7,527 nucleotides of DNA from Thermoplasmata archaeon (GTDB taxonomy: Archaea > Thermoplasmatota > B47-G6 > B47-G6B > 47-G6). The notes under the pieces are model-generated. The model saw nothing but the letters and a program-made list of their open reading frames with translations. It made no database searches and was not told where the DNA came from. Below, one piece after another: positions 6,062-7,527 of the stretch. Numbering within the stretch: the stretch's first letter is position 1; each line of letters begins with the position of its first letter. The position numbers and the translations under genes are program-made. The stretch covers positions 1 through 7,527 of the forward strand of contig QMTT01000031.1 of the NCBI GenBank assembly GCA_003663565.1, in the 5' to 3' direction.

Positions 6062-6604
6062 ATGCCTTACTCCTATGAGCCTAATCCAGAAACGAGCGCA
6101 AAGGCGTACGGAAGAGAACTTAGGATCTCTCCAAAGCACTCGTATGAAATCGCCAACGCTATTAGAGGGCTTCCACTGGCTGAGGCTATAGTACTCCTCA
6201 AGGATGTGATAAACCTGAGAAGGCCTATACCATTCAGAAGATATCGCAAGAAAGTTCCTCATAGGCATGGTTCATACGAGGCTGGCAGGTTCCCCAAGAA
6301 GGCCTCTATGGTATTCCTAAAGCTCCTAAGAGAAGTTGCATACAACGCTAGATACAAAGGACTTGATCCTGCTGTCATGTATATTTCCCATGTGTCAGCC
6401 TACAAGGGAAGGGTCATCAGAGGATGGATGCCGAGAGCCTTTGGAAGGGCTACGCCGTGGAATGAACAAACAACGAACATAGAGATCGTCATAGAAAACA
6501 TGAGTGAGGGTAAACTCAAGGAGTACGAAGGTAAGATAGAGAAGTGGAGAGAGATCATAAATGATTTCCTCGAGACAAAGCTTCATGAGTTCGTTAAGAA
6601 GTAG
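6062..6604 (+). CDS. rpl22: Large-subunit ribosomal protein uL22 (L22)
   Basis: From the ATG at 6062 the product has 180 residues, the usual archaeal size. It contains KAYGRELRISPKHSYEIANAIRG near the start, a basic FRRYRKKVPHRHG stretch, then VAYNARYKGLD and the tunnel-lining beta-hairpin KGRVIRGWMPRAFGRATP, followed by TNIEIVIEN. It lines the exit tunnel opposite uL4. A longer frame opens at a GTG (6047) that overlaps the uS19 stop. I reject it because GAGGTG (6049-6054), seven bases before the ATG, fits only the shorter start, and because residues MRCLV are not family-like. Confidence 0.95.
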   Translation: MPYSYEPNPETSAKAYGRELRISPKHSYEIANAIRGLPLAEAIVLLKDVINLRRPIPFRRYRKKVPHRHGSYEAGRFPKKASMVFLKLLREVAYNARYKGLDPAVMYISHVSAYKGRVIRGWMPRAFGRATPWNEQTTNIEIVIENMSEGKLKEYEGKIEKWREIINDFLETKLHEFVKK

Positions 6605-6614
6605 AGGTGAGTAA

Positions 6615-7373
6615 ATGCCTGAAGCATCCAAGAAGGAGAACATAGTTAAGCGCATAGTGAAGTTCAGATCAAGTTATGCTCTCATAAGAGAATACTTAAT
6701 GAACGAGTTTAGGCTCGCTGGCATAGGATACGTTGATATAATAAGGTCCCCGCAAGGCTATGTAATCCGCATATTCGCTGACAGGCCTATGTACATTGCG
6801 AGGAATAGAGCAAAGCTAGCACAGATAGAAAGAGAGATAGAAAAGAAATTCGGACTTAAGAACGTGAGGATAACACTTCTAAGACCTCCGTCAGACATAA
6901 CATCTAAGCCTCCAGAGGAGCTCACAGATGAGGAACTGATATTTGTGAGAGAGCTTAACCCATGGATAATGGCCTCAAGAATTGCAAGAAACTTAGAACG
7001 TGGCTGGAAGTTCCGTAAAGCAGCATATGCAGCTCTTAGAAGGATCCTTGCGGCTGGGGCAGACGGAGCTCAAATAGTAATCTGTGGTAAAATAACAGGA
7101 GAGCGAGCAAGATGTGCTCAGTTCGTTGCTGGTAAGATAAAGTACTGTGGCGAGGTCGCTGAGAGAACCGTGAAGAACGGATTCGACATAGCAATAACGA
7201 AGGCTGGAGTAATAGGGGTTACTGTGCGCATAATGAGACCAAACGCTCCACTTCCAGATAGAATAAGAATACCAAGCAGGGAAGAGGTCATGCAGATAAT
7301 CGAAGATCTCAAGCCAAAGGAGGAATCCAGTACTGAAGGAGGTGCAGAGAATGGTACTTCTGAGGCCAGATGA
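6615..7373 (+). CDS. rps3: Small-subunit ribosomal protein uS3 (S3) with an unusual KH loop
   Basis: The 252-residue product has the uS3 architecture. An N-terminal KH type-2 domain spans about 17-90. The C-terminal domain has RKAAYAALRRILAAGADGAQI, GKITGERAR (158-166) and GVIGVTVRIMRP (198-209). The end (about 234-252) is a Glu/Ser/Gly-rich tail. It sits in the 30S head at the mRNA entry. The usual KH loop IGxxG reads IARNR (61-65), so both glycines are missing. Three cysteines (157, 167, 178) occupy positions where Ser or other residues are, as I recall, usual. The ribosome-binding site GAGGTGA (6604-6610) begins in the uL22 stop. The 3' end overlaps uL29 by 23 bases. Confidence 0.95.
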   Translation: MPEASKKENIVKRIVKFRSSYALIREYLMNEFRLAGIGYVDIIRSPQGYVIRIFADRPMYIARNRAKLAQIEREIEKKFGLKNVRITLLRPPSDITSKPPEELTDEELIFVRELNPWIMASRIARNLERGWKFRKAAYAALRRILAAGADGAQIVICGKITGERARCAQFVAGKIKYCGEVAERTVKNGFDIAITKAGVIGVTVRIMRPNAPLPDRIRIPSREEVMQIIEDLKPKEESSTEGGAENGTSEAR

Positions 7374-7527
7374 TATCAGAAGGATGTCAATGGAAGAGCG
7401 CCTTCAGAAGCTTGAAGAGCTCCGAAAGGAGCTAATAAGGCTTAGAGGGCAAGCAAAAATGGGTGGAGCTGTTCAAAATGCTGGTAAAATTAAGGAAGTT
7501 AGAAGGGCTATTGCCCGAATACTTACC
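7351..7527 (+). CDS. rpl29: Large-subunit ribosomal protein uL29 (L29), cut by the window end
   Basis: The first 59 codons are present and the gene runs off the window. They read MVLLRPDDIRRMSMEERLQKL, then ELRKELIRLRGQAKMGGAVQNAGKIKEVRRAIARILT. This is the two-helix hairpin of archaeal L29, whose family end (IARILT) is almost reached; only a few residues are missing. It lies at the tunnel exit next to uL23. The start ATG lies inside uS3. It is supported by a full GGAGGTG (7338-7344) six bases upstream, the strongest ribosome-binding site in the window. In other archaea Rpp29, uS17 and uL14 commonly follow. Confidence 0.93.
   Translation, partial: MVLLRPDDIRRMSMEERLQKLEELRKELIRLRGQAKMGGAVQNAGKIKEVRRAIARILT

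Overview
The window is a thermophilic archaeal chromosome segment. The evidence is a ribosomal-protein operon in archaeal gene order with archaeal-type sequences (long uL3, 251-residue uL4, uS19 with an N-terminal extension, uL29 of the archaeal type). Arginine is mostly AGA/AGG, isoleucine is rich in ATA, and ribosome-binding sites are of the GGAGGTGA type. A Thermoproteota (TACK) lineage seems most likely, but the lineage cannot be fixed from this window alone.

Layout. Positions 1-165 are non-coding or decayed. They carry a reading frame resembling the extreme C-terminus of an IS200/IS605 TnpB protein and a GC-rich hairpin. On the minus strand, 166-1248 encodes a radical SAM protein of the COG2108 type. 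A 205-bp divergent spacer follows. On the plus strand, 1454-2119 encodes 3-hexulose-6-phosphate synthase, overlapped by a small protein of the MJ1316/UPF0248 (DUF504) family at 2106-2405. The 388-bp spacer 2406-2793 holds two TATA-like boxes and a strikingly GC-rich segment at 2602-2737. By hand this segment folds into a three-way junction that includes a perfect 15-bp hairpin. From 2794 to the window end runs a tightly packed ribosomal operon: uL3, uL4, uL23, uL2, uS19, uL22, uS3 and the start of uL29. Genes overlap or are separated by at most 14 bases, and several ribosome-binding sites span the previous stop codon.

How the genes work together. The eight ribosomal proteins are 23S rRNA-binding proteins of the large-subunit core and exit tunnel (uL2, uL3, uL4, uL22, uL23, uL29) and head proteins of the small subunit (uS3, uS19). 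The hexulose-phosphate synthase probably runs the reverse ribulose-monophosphate route that supplies pentose phosphate in many archaea. The isomerase partner is not in this window.

The most interesting items are the candidate structured RNA at 2602-2737, which appears to be the leader of the ribosomal operon. Next come two departures from conserved ribosomal-protein motifs: loss of the GxxG loop in the uS3 KH domain, and Asp to Ser before the universally conserved His of uL2. No CRISPR array, tRNA, rRNA or intact mobile element was seen.
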